From: DAOPZC01 sp035353175
GTDB taxonomy: Bacteria; Verrucomicrobiota; Kiritimatiellia; RFP12; UBA1067
Length of the DNA: 50,998 bases
Assembly (NCBI GenBank): GCA_035353175.1
Contig: DAOPZC010000035.1
Span: 1-50,998, forward strand
Direction of reading: 5' to 3'
The first letter of the stretch is position 1. Each line of letters opens with the position of its first letter. Both the position numbers and the translations under genes were made by a program. The notes beneath the pieces are model-generated. The model ran no database searches, was not told the DNA's origin, and worked only from the letters and a program-made list of their open reading frames with translations. This document shows, piece after piece, positions 35,673-43,907 of the stretch.

Positions 35673-37640
35673 ATGAATGACTCCCCTACTCGATTTATCG
35701 GACGAACGAGGCCTTGGGACGTGCTGGTGGTCGGTGGCGGCCATGCCGGCGCCGAAGCTGCGCTCGTGTCGGCGCGCTTGGGCTGCGAGACGCTGCTCAT
35801 AACCGGACAAGCGGACGCCATCGGCAAGATGCCGTGTAACCCTTCGGTCGGCGGCTTGGCCAAGTCGCATCTGGTTTACGAATTAGATGCGCTCGGCGGC
35901 GAGATGGCGTTCAATACGGATCTCTGCGGCATCCAGTTCAAAACACTGAATGCCAGCCGAGGGCCGGCCGTACAGGCCACGCGCGCCCAGTGCGACAAGC
36001 GACAATACGCATTGCGCATGCGGCGGGTCGTCGAATCCACGTCGGGCCTGGCGACGTTACAAGACGAGGTGATCGGAATCCTGACGGGTCCCAGCGGCGT
36101 TGAGGGCGTCGAAACGGCTGCCCATGGGCGCATCGCGGCACATGCCGTGGTCCTGACGACCGGAACGGCGTTGACGGGACGGATCCACATCGGGAAAGAA
36201 GCGGTCCCGGGGGGCGGCGACGGCCGTCCGGCGGCCGATGCGCTGTCCAGGTCGCTGCGGGAGGCCGGTTTCGACCTCATTCGGCTCAAGACGGGGACTC
36301 CGCCTAGGTTGCGCGCCAACAGCATCGACTGGAACCAGACGGTCGTCCAGCCCGGCGAAGAACCTCCGCCATTCTTCGCGATGCGCACCCGGATGTTCCA
36401 CGTGGAACATTGTGGGGCGGAAAAGCCGGAAGAGGAGCCCGTCCGCACGGTTGACCGTGATGGCGGCGGTGCCGGAGAGGAACAAACAAAGAAGAATTGT
36501 TCCACGTGGAACACCGTGATCGGCGGACCTTGGGCACCTGGAAGCGACCAGATACCCTGCTGGCTGACGCACACGACCGCGCAAACGCATCAAATCATCC
36601 GCGACAACCTCGGCAATAGCGCCTTATACGGCGGATCGATCACGGGGACAGGCGTGCGGTATTGCCCGTCCATTGAAGACAAGGTGGTCAAGTTCGCCGA
36701 GGCGGACCGGCACCACGTGTTTCTGGAACCCGAGGGGCGCGACACGGACATGATTTATCCGAACGGGCTCTCGAACAGCCTGCCGCGCGACGTCCAGCTC
36801 GACATGGTGCGCAGCGTTCCCGGATTGGAGCGCGCCGAGTTCATCGCTTTTGCCTATGCCATTGAATACGACAGCATCGATGCGCGGGAATTGCGGCATA
36901 CGCTGGAAAGCCGGCGCGTGGCTGGCCTCTATTTCGCGGGCCAGGTGAACGGCACCACGGGGTATGAAGAGGCGGCGGCACAGGGGTTCATGGCCGGTGC
37001 CAACGCGGCGCTGCGGGTTCAGGGGCGCGCGCCGCTCGTGCTGAGCCGACAAGATGCCTATATCGGCGTACTGATCGACGATCTGGTCACGAAGGGAACG
37101 AATGAGCCTTACCGCATGTTCACATCGCGCGCTGAACGGCGGTTGATCCTGCGGCAGGACAACGCGCGTTACCGGTTGCTCCTCCAGTCCGACATGCTGG
37201 GCGTCTGTGACGAGCGGTGCCGGGATCAAACGAGAACGTATGAGGGGCTCATCTCCGGCGAACTGGACCGGCTCGCTCAGACGCGCGAGAACGGCGTGCC
37301 GTTGATCACCCGGTTGGCGCGGCCGGAAGGGCGCTATGACGAGCTGCCGAATAAGCGGATGGATCTCCCGGCGGAGGTGCTCCAACAGATCGAAATCCGC
37401 GTCAAATATCAGGGCTATATCGCGCAAGAGGAGAAGTCCGCGCAGCGCGCGAAAGGGGAGGAGTCAGTCCTTATCCCCGTATGGATGGATTACCGTCGAA
37501 TTTCTTCACTGCGATTCGAGAGCCGCGAAAAACTGTTGCGCGTCATGCCGGAAAGTCTTGGACAGGCCGCGCGGATTCCGGGCGTGAATCCGGCGGACAT
37601 CGCGGTGCTCTCGCTGATCATCAAACGCGGTCATCTATAG
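35673..37640 (+). CDS. mnmG: tRNA uridine-5-carboxymethylaminomethyl(34) synthesis enzyme MnmG, with parS-containing insertion
   Basis: 655 residues. FAD enzyme that works with MnmE on U34 of tRNA. FAD motif VLVVGGGHAGAEAA (about 16-29), KMPCNPSVGGLAKSHLV, TGTPPRL, RYCPSIEDKVV, FLEPEGRDT, FAGQVNGTTGYEEAAAQG, EPYRMFTSRAERRLILRQDNA and C-terminal IEIRVKYQGYI are all present. Between PFFAMRTR and QIPCW lies an extra stretch of about 52 residues (M241-D292) where E. coli has only about ten. It starts with MFHVEH and later has CSTWNT; both are translations of perfect parS palindromes read in different frames. The stretch is hydrophilic and should form a surface loop. I chose ATG 35673, fed by a promoter just upstream; a TTG at 35664 lies in the -10 box. 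Confidence 0.96.
   Translation: MNDSPTRFIGRTRPWDVLVVGGGHAGAEAALVSARLGCETLLITGQADAIGKMPCNPSVGGLAKSHLVYELDALGGEMAFNTDLCGIQFKTLNASRGPAVQATRAQCDKRQYALRMRRVVESTSGLATLQDEVIGILTGPSGVEGVETAAHGRIAAHAVVLTTGTALTGRIHIGKEAVPGGGDGRPAADALSRSLREAGFDLIRLKTGTPPRLRANSIDWNQTVVQPGEEPPPFFAMRTRMFHVEHCGAEKPEEEPVRTVDRDGGGAGEEQTKKNCSTWNTVIGGPWAPGSDQIPCWLTHTTAQTHQIIRDNLGNSALYGGSITGTGVRYCPSIEDKVVKFAEADRHHVFLEPEGRDTDMIYPNGLSNSLPRDVQLDMVRSVPGLERAEFIAFAYAIEYDSIDARELRHTLESRRVAGLYFAGQVNGTTGYEEAAAQGFMAGANAALRVQGRAPLVLSRQDAYIGVLIDDLVTKGTNEPYRMFTSRAERRLILRQDNARYRLLLQSDMLGVCDERCRDQTRTYEGLISGELDRLAQTRENGVPLITRLARPEGRYDELPNKRMDLPAEVLQQIEIRVKYQGYIAQEEKSAQRAKGEESVLIPVWMDYRRISSLRFESREKLLRVMPESLGQAARIPGVNPADIAVLSLIIKRGHL
36394..36409. 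promoter_or_regulatory. parS: parS centromere-like site 1 (ParB/Spo0J binding)
   Basis: TGTTCCACGTGGAACA, a perfect 16-bp palindrome (extends to 18 bp, 36393-36410), identical to the symmetric form of the parS consensus known from Bacillus and Pseudomonas. It lies inside mnmG, coding MFHVEH. ParB would load here for origin segregation. Confidence 0.87.
36498..36513. promoter_or_regulatory. parS: parS centromere-like site 2 (ParB/Spo0J binding)
   Basis: Second identical copy of TGTTCCACGTGGAACA, centred 104 bp from the first. It is read in another frame of mnmG (CSTWNT), so the DNA word, not the peptide, is what is conserved between the two copies. Confidence 0.87.
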
Positions 37641-38070
37641 GGCGCGTGGTATTAGGTCATACGGTCATTGCCGGTTTGCGCACAAAGGGAAAATCATGGC
37701 AAATCCCCGCAGTCGCAACAGTTATCCTCTCTTTGGTTTGATCCGAAAACAGAGCCGTGTGCGTACCCCCGAGTATGGCCTCACGTCTAGTTGATTCTCT
37801 CGACACAATGAAGTAGGCCCTGCCGTTATTAAAGAAAGAAGTTATGCGACGAAACGAGGGCTGCGAGCGGGCGGTTTTGGCGCAGAGGGCGGGGCGTGCT
37901 GACGGTAGGGGACAGGACGGATGCCGTCCGTGTGGGGCGCTGCGCTGGGGGTTCGGGCGTCGGATTCAAGGCCCTTCCGTTCGGGACATGGCGCCACCGC
38001 ACCGCTCATCACATGCGCGGAGCGTTTATCGAAGAAGTCCAGAGCCTCGGGGGCAAGCGCCGGCCGGGGC
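37641..38070. other. 430-nt intergenic region between convergent mnmG and the S8 protease gene
   Basis: No gene, RNA or clear terminator is recognised. Open frames on both strands between 37842 and 38560 run into the protease gene and look like compositional artefacts. A small GGACGG/CCGTCC hairpin (37915-37929) has no T run. Confidence 0.5.
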
Positions 38071-41000
38071 TCACTCGATGTGGATGCGGTAGAACCCCGT
38101 CGATCCGTTCGCGGGAAGGGCGATGGCGTTGCTGACCGCGGTGGGGGGCAGGTTCGTGAGGACGGAGATCCAGGGGCCCGCAGGCGAGTCCGCGCGCTGC
38201 ACCTGCTGAGTCCGCAAGACACCGCCGACCCAGGCGAGCGAGACCCCGTTGGTGGGCGCCTGCCGCAGCGAAGAGAGCGCGAGCAGGGACTGGGCGTTGG
38301 TCGGATCGGTGTCGGCGCGCCATTCTGCCCACGTCGCCATGCCGTCGTGGTCGGTATCGTTTTCCGCGGCGTTTTCAAAATCACCGGTCCAGCCGTGGGC
38401 GGCGAGCCAATATTCGGGCACGCCGCGTGCGGTGGTCAGGTTGGGGGCGAACGTTGCCGTGACGGTGCGGGGCTCATCCATTACAAGCGTGATCCGGTTG
38501 CCGTCGAATCCGGCGAAAAGGATGTCTCCGATCCACGCGTTAAGATGATAATACAATGAAGGATAAGCGGTTATGACAACAGCTTCGCCGGCGCTGTACC
38601 ATCCGCCCGTGGGGGCTACGGTTCCGTTTGAATCGGCGCGGGCCGTCAGGAGGTGACTGACCCCCCAGTTCCAGGTGAGCGTGGCGTCGTTCGTGAGCGC
38701 GAACGTGAGCTGCGCGGTCGAACCGGACGAGGGGGCGTGTCCGGTGAGCGTCCAGCCTCGGCATTCGCGGCGGATGCTGCTGCCGATCGGAACCGGTGAG
38801 ATCACCGAGGCGCTGATCGCCGTTTTGTTGGTGAACGAGTAGGTTCCGACGGCCGGCGTCGAGGCGCTATAGAGCGAGGCCACGGTTAACTGCCACACGC
38901 GCGAGGCAAACCACGCAACCACGTGCTGATCCGCGGACAGGTTGTTGAAAACCAGCGTTTTGCGGATGGTCGTGTAGTCGTAGATGCCGGGTTGGGGGGT
39001 TCCGTTGACGGTGACGCAGTACAGATAGGTGCCTTGTTCGGCTTGCATCGTCACGGTGGCGCGCATATTCCGGAAGAGGAAGGTCCGGTCTGCGGAGGCG
39101 CTTCCCGGGCCGTTGGCGGTGATAAAGAGGCGGTGACCGCGGCGCACGGTGAGCGGGATCACGGTGCTGGCCGAGGTGTCGTTGCTGTCGAACCGGATGC
39201 AGGCCACGGCTTCCTCGTCGAAAGCGAGGGCTGACGGGTCAATCACCGCGCCGACGGGGGCGGTCCAGGTGTCGGGCAGGGTTCCGCCCCAAGGGCCTTG
39301 GGCGATCAGCCAGGCGGGCAGGGGAGCGTCGTAGGAAAACGGCGTGACGTTGGCGACATACCATCCCTCATCGGAGATATACAGGTCGGAGCCGAATTCG
39401 AAGCGCACGATCACGTTTTGTCCGGCATAGCCGGCGAGGTCGAGCAGGAGGGTTTCCCAGCCCCCGCCGTCACCCGCGAGGCAGGGCTGCTCGGCCGCGA
39501 AAGGCGAGTCGGGATTATCGGTGATCAGGGCGGGATACCCGTGGGTCGGCTCGATCAGCGTGAACGTCGCGCCGCCGTCGCTGGAGACGCGGATCACGGC
39601 GCCGTCCCAGTAATGCGCACCGGAGTCGTACTCGGTTTTGATCCACTGCCGGAAGAGCAGTCCGCCGCCTTCGCCGACGGTGAAGGGCGGCGTGTCGAGC
39701 CGGGCGTGGCAGCCGTCGGGATAGGTGCGCGAAGTCGCGCTGCCGCAATACCAGACCGCGTCGCCGTTCCAGGTGCGGTTCGTCGTCACGCACCAGACGT
39801 CATTCAGGCCGCCGTGGGACCAGGCCGCGTTGGTGGCCGCGAAAGGCGCGGATGCCGTGGCGACGCGGGCGGTCCAGACGAGGTCCGGCCCGGCGAGATT
39901 GGCGACGGTCAGCGCGATATTTGTGGTCTCGACGGTCAGTTCAAAGGCGTCGAACGTTTGCGGCGTCACGTGCAGCCACGGGGTCGCATAGTCGCCGATG
40001 ACGCTGTAGGTCGGGCTGACGGAACCGTAGTCGGGGAAATAGTACCCGATCAAGTCATAGGCCGCGACGAAGTAGTCCACCCGTTTCGCGCCGTGGGTGG
40101 GCGGATCGAGTTCCGCCTGGTACGTGTCGCCTTCGACCCAGGCCATCGCGGTGCTCTGCCACGTCGTATCGCCGTTTTCGCGCCAGAACAAGAAAACCTG
40201 TTCGACGGTCATGTTGTCGGTGACGGTGGCGGTGACGATCCACGGACAACGGGCGGTCTGGAAGGCGGCGAGCGGAGAGACGGCGATCGCGGGCGGAGTG
40301 GGGACGCTGTCCGCGTTCTTGGGATCCGTATTATCGAGGAATTCGGCGAGGTTGGTCCAGTTATCGTTGTCGGGATCGTCGCTTGTCTGGACGTTTTCGT
40401 TCGTGGCAGAACCGAAGTAACGTGTTTCCCACCAGTCACTTAAGGTGTTTCCATCCGTATCTTGCCAGAAGGGGAGGTAATCGCCTTGGGCCAAACGGGG
40501 GGAGGTCATGGGGATGCCCGTGGCGGGGTTGGGTGCCGCCGAGGTGGCGTCGGGCCAGCGCGCGCCATCGATGTACCAGCCGCAGAACGCGTAAGGGGTC
40601 GAACCCACGAAACCGAGTTCCAGCGCGGTCTCCGTGGACGCGGGAAGGTTCTGCGGATGCCACGAGACGGATTCGCCGAAGAGCTGCCCGGTGTTGGCGA
40701 GACGGTAACGGCTGGTCAGGGCGCATTCGGCGTTCCAGACCCACGTGAGCGTGCTGGGCTGGCCGATGACGAGGGTGGCGTCGTTGGTCGTGCCCTGCGT
40801 CGGCACGTCGCCGGAGCCGTTCCAGCCCGCGCAGACGCGGCGGAGGCCGGTACTGATGGGCACGACCGACGGGGCGGAGACGCCGAAGGGGACACCCGTG
40901 ATCTGGGTATTGGTGCCGTACGGGGGCGTGACGGTGCCGAAGCGGGCGGGCGATCCTTCGATCACCAGCGCCACGGCCACGTCGACGTAGAACGAAAAGA

Positions 41001-43677
41001 CGGCGTCTGGCGCGGCTTGGGGCAGGCGGACGCTTTGCGCGCCGTCGTCGATTTGCAGGTAATAATACACATGGGTGGCGGGGATCTGGTTGGGGATTTC
41101 GGTCTGATAGGCGGCGTTGGTGATCCAGGCGGCCGCCGCGCTCTGCCATACGCCGGTGGGGGCGGACGAGGTACCCGTGGTCCAGAACAGGCGGGCTTCG
41201 CCTTGGGTGAACGGCGCGAGCGATTGCACCTGGAAAGAGACCGGGTAAGGGGTGAACCCGGCGATCTGGGCCGCCAGCGGAGCGTGGACAATGACGGGAG
41301 AAGCGTCGACGGAGCCGCGCACATACAGGGCGGCGGCGCCGCCGGAGTAAGGCACCGCGGCGCCGATGACGCAGACGCGGTAGAGGCCGGCTTGGGCGGA
41401 CGTCAGGCGGACGGTCTCAACCGTGTTCGCGGCATCGCGGGAAAGGCCTCCGTTCGGGTAGAGCGGCGTGCCGTCGGGCGCGATCACGAGCAGGTCGAGA
41501 TCGTTCACGCAGGTGACGCCCGCGCCCGCCGTGGCGGGATAGTCGATCCAGCACAGGGCGATGTCGAGGGGCGTGTTGCCGGTTGTTACGGTGACGTCGA
41601 TGATATTGGTCATCCCCGCGGCGGGGCCGATGCGGTCGAAAAGCCGCACCATGCTTCCGGAAGGATGGACGGTCGCGGCGATGTCGGGCTGGCCCCAGCC
41701 CTCGACATTGTTGGGCGACGCGGACGGGATCTCCTGGGTGGCGTTTGTGCCGTACTGGCCGGGGGCGAGGGAGCGGGCGCCGCCCACCAGCATGGCTTTC
41801 AGCAGGGCGGCGGTGGGATTAGTCACGCCGCCGCGTTCGATGGCGTACTGCCGCAGCAGGGCGGCGGTGCCGGCGGCCAGGGGCGTCGCCATGCTGGTGC
41901 CGCCGCCGAAACAGTAGCGGCTGTTCGAGGAGAGGCTGGCCCAGACGGCACCGCCGACGGAAGATTGGGTGGAGATCACGTCGGTGCCGGGGGCCACCAC
42001 GTCGGGCTTGATGCGGTTGTCTTCGGTGGGGCCGCGGCTGGAGAAAGCGGCCATGCCCTGACGGTAGGGGGAGGGGGTGGCGCTGAAAGACACATAATCG
42101 TTGCTGAGGGGCGCAACAGGGTACCATCTTGTGTAAGGGGAGAAGTTGTCGCGAAACGCGTACCAGAGTTTCGATGAGTATCCGCCTGAACCGGGGGCGC
42201 GGTCGTTCTCCGTCGCGCCGACACACAGCACGTTCTTCGCGGTGGCGGGGGAACCGACCGCACCGGTATCCACCACGCCGTTCAGGTCGCTGTCGCGCCC
42301 GTCGTTGCCGGCGGCGAAGACCGCCAGGTGGTCCGGATGGTCCCAGGCGAAGAGATCGGTCGAGCGGCAGTCGTTGTCATAGGTGCCATAGGTGGAGGAG
42401 CCCCAGCTGTCGGAGTGGATGCAGGCCCCATTGCTGTAACTTTCGGCGAACAGCGAGTAAAGATCGCTGCCGAGTCCCACCAGGTTGCCGTAGGCGTCGC
42501 CCACCGACTGGTGGACGAGCTTCGCCTCGTAGGCCATGCCGCGGTACTGGCCGCTGCTCGCCGCGCCGCTGCCCAAGATCGAGCCGGCCGTGTGCGTGCC
42601 GTGTCCGTGAGGGTCGGAGGCGTCGCCGGCGCGTCCGCGGGCGATGAGGGCGCGGATGCGGCCTTGGAAATCGGGATGCATCGTGGCCAAGACGCCGGTG
42701 TCCAGACCGGTGTCGGCGTGTCCGACAATCTGGCCTTTGCCGGTGAGCCCCCAGGTGGCCCAGGCGTTGGTGGTGTTCAGGTGGAACGGGAGGGCGGCGC
42801 TGTCGTTGCGCTTCTGGACGAGCGGCCGCTCCTCGATCCACTGCACATCGCCGCGGGAAACGAGCGTTTTGACGGCGCTGAGCGGCATCACCGCCTGGAC
42901 GGTGCCCCAGCGCGTGCCGGCGTTGACCCCCTCGACCTCTCCGCCTGCGGCGCCGACGGCGGCGGACACGGGCTTGGCGTCTTCCGGGGCGAGGGTCTGA
43001 AGGGTCATGCGGACGCGGGTTTCAGGAGGCTGCGAGGCGACGAGCGAAGCGAGGAAGGGCTGGAGCTTGTCGTCCGGCAGGTACTCCGCGGCGGCCTGCA
43101 CCGACGCCTGGCTGTTCAGCGAAGCGAGGGCGGACGGCGTGAGTTCCGCAAGGAGGGCGTTGTTGGGGAAGAAGCCGCGGACGATCGCCCCGGCGTCTGC
43201 CAGCAGCGTGCGCGACGCGTCGGTGACGGCGGTGTTGAACTGGACGATGAAGGGGGTGGTATTGCGTGCGGTGGGGGACTGCGCGCCGGAGGCGGTTTGC
43301 GGGAACGTGCGTTTCTCGGGGCTGACGAGCAGGCGGTTCGAAAGCAAGGTCTGGCGCCCGCGCGGGAACGCGGGATCTTCCGTGAAGCGCACCGGCACAA
43401 AGGCGCGCCGCAACGGCGCCAGCCTTTCTTCGGAAAGGGTTGCGGGCTTCGCCGCAGGCGCGGAGGTGGTGCCGACGCGTGGGGCGGCGGGCGCCAGCCG
43501 GGGCAGATTCGTCAGCGCGGGCTTCGGGAGGGCGGCCACGCGGGCCTGCAGGTTTTTTCCGACATCGCCGCGGGCGGTTTCGGCGGGGGCTGCCGGGCGG
43601 GGAAACGCTTTCCAGATCACAAACGCGAGAACCGCGAGACAAACGGGTGCAACGAAAAGAAGTGTTTTTTTGTTCAT
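38071..43677 (-). CDS. Giant secreted S8 (subtilisin-like) serine protease
   Basis: 1868 residues. ATG 43677 starts a signal or anchor segment (MNKKTLLFVAPVCLAVLAFV); AAGG lies 9 nt upstream. A pro-region (about 60-310) precedes the catalytic domain: Asp in GHADTGLDTG (about 322), His in HGHGTHTAGS (about 361), Asn in AAGNDGRDS (about 457) and Ser in GGGTSMATPLAAG (about 595). A beta-sandwich follows (IDVTVTTGNTPLDIALCWID). The remaining 1000 residues are surface modules: a Ca-binding type DTDGNTLSDWWE repeat, InlB/bacterial-repeat-like domains (ARADSNGTVAPTGGWYS, DEPRTVTATFAPN) and near the end GVPEYWLAAHGW with DTDHDGMATWAEW. It probably degrades extracellular protein. A promoter is proposed at 43702-43730. 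Confidence 0.93.
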   Translation of the reverse strand: MNKKTLLFVAPVCLAVLAFVIWKAFPRPAAPAETARGDVGKNLQARVAALPKPALTNLPRLAPAAPRVGTTSAPAAKPATLSEERLAPLRRAFVPVRFTEDPAFPRGRQTLLSNRLLVSPEKRTFPQTASGAQSPTARNTTPFIVQFNTAVTDASRTLLADAGAIVRGFFPNNALLAELTPSALASLNSQASVQAAAEYLPDDKLQPFLASLVASQPPETRVRMTLQTLAPEDAKPVSAAVGAAGGEVEGVNAGTRWGTVQAVMPLSAVKTLVSRGDVQWIEERPLVQKRNDSAALPFHLNTTNAWATWGLTGKGQIVGHADTGLDTGVLATMHPDFQGRIRALIARGRAGDASDPHGHGTHTAGSILGSGAASSGQYRGMAYEAKLVHQSVGDAYGNLVGLGSDLYSLFAESYSNGACIHSDSWGSSTYGTYDNDCRSTDLFAWDHPDHLAVFAAGNDGRDSDLNGVVDTGAVGSPATAKNVLCVGATENDRAPGSGGYSSKLWYAFRDNFSPYTRWYPVAPLSNDYVSFSATPSPYRQGMAAFSSRGPTEDNRIKPDVVAPGTDVISTQSSVGGAVWASLSSNSRYCFGGGTSMATPLAAGTAALLRQYAIERGGVTNPTAALLKAMLVGGARSLAPGQYGTNATQEIPSASPNNVEGWGQPDIAATVHPSGSMVRLFDRIGPAAGMTNIIDVTVTTGNTPLDIALCWIDYPATAGAGVTCVNDLDLLVIAPDGTPLYPNGGLSRDAANTVETVRLTSAQAGLYRVCVIGAAVPYSGGAAALYVRGSVDASPVIVHAPLAAQIAGFTPYPVSFQVQSLAPFTQGEARLFWTTGTSSAPTGVWQSAAAAWITNAAYQTEIPNQIPATHVYYYLQIDDGAQSVRLPQAAPDAVFSFYVDVAVALVIEGSPARFGTVTPPYGTNTQITGVPFGVSAPSVVPISTGLRRVCAGWNGSGDVPTQGTTNDATLVIGQPSTLTWVWNAECALTSRYRLANTGQLFGESVSWHPQNLPASTETALELGFVGSTPYAFCGWYIDGARWPDATSAAPNPATGIPMTSPRLAQGDYLPFWQDTDGNTLSDWWETRYFGSATNENVQTSDDPDNDNWTNLAEFLDNTDPKNADSVPTPPAIAVSPLAAFQTARCPWIVTATVTDNMTVEQVFLFWRENGDTTWQSTAMAWVEGDTYQAELDPPTHGAKRVDYFVAAYDLIGYYFPDYGSVSPTYSVIGDYATPWLHVTPQTFDAFELTVETTNIALTVANLAGPDLVWTARVATASAPFAATNAAWSHGGLNDVWCVTTNRTWNGDAVWYCGSATSRTYPDGCHARLDTPPFTVGEGGGLLFRQWIKTEYDSGAHYWDGAVIRVSSDGGATFTLIEPTHGYPALITDNPDSPFAAEQPCLAGDGGGWETLLLDLAGYAGQNVIVRFEFGSDLYISDEGWYVANVTPFSYDAPLPAWLIAQGPWGGTLPDTWTAPVGAVIDPSALAFDEEAVACIRFDSNDTSASTVIPLTVRRGHRLFITANGPGSASADRTFLFRNMRATVTMQAEQGTYLYCVTVNGTPQPGIYDYTTIRKTLVFNNLSADQHVVAWFASRVWQLTVASLYSASTPAVGTYSFTNKTAISASVISPVPIGSSIRRECRGWTLTGHAPSSGSTAQLTFALTNDATLTWNWGVSHLLTARADSNGTVAPTGGWYSAGEAVVITAYPSLYYHLNAWIGDILFAGFDGNRITLVMDEPRTVTATFAPNLTTARGVPEYWLAAHGWTGDFENAAENDTDHDGMATWAEWRADTDPTNAQSLLALSSLRQAPTNGVSLAWVGGVLRTQQVQRADSPAGPWISVLTNLPPTAVSNAIALPANGSTGFYRIHIE

Positions 43678-43701
43678 AAGCAAAAACCTTGTAAAGCTTC
43701 T

Positions 43702-43730
43702 ATTATAATGTAGCCTGAAAACTCTGTCTG
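43702..43730 (-). promoter_or_regulatory. Promoter for the S8 protease gene
   Basis: On the minus strand CAGACA (43725-43730), 17 bp and a perfect TATAAT (43702-43707). The start would lie about 18 nt before ATG 43677, leaving a short leader with AAGG. Confidence 0.5.
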
Positions 43731-43789
43731 CTCCCATTTTTCAGTATCCGGCGGCAAGAGGTACCCCCTTCCCCTGCAGAAATAAGGCA

Positions 43790-43818
43790 TTGTCATGCGG
43801 GCGGGATGTCTGTATTTT
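43790..43818 (+). promoter_or_regulatory. Candidate promoter for the DUF2339-DUF3999 operon
   Basis: TTGTCA (43790-43795), 17 bp and TATTTT (43813-43818); matches 5/6 and 4/6. The leader would be about 83 nt. Confidence 0.4.
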
Positions 43819-43907
43819 AATCCGAAAGGTGAGCCTTCAATCGTGTATCGGGTGAACGCCGAAGGAATACGGGAATCTGTTTTTAAAGCCCTTGGACGGA
43901 GGACGAC

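Noticed and set aside
35415..35680. Three overlapping short open frames upstream of mnmG
   Set aside because: They overlap in all three frames, have no ribosome sites and no similarity to known proteins.
37842..38559. Open frames on both strands downstream of mnmG
   Set aside because: They run into the S8 protease gene and lack ribosome sites or domains.
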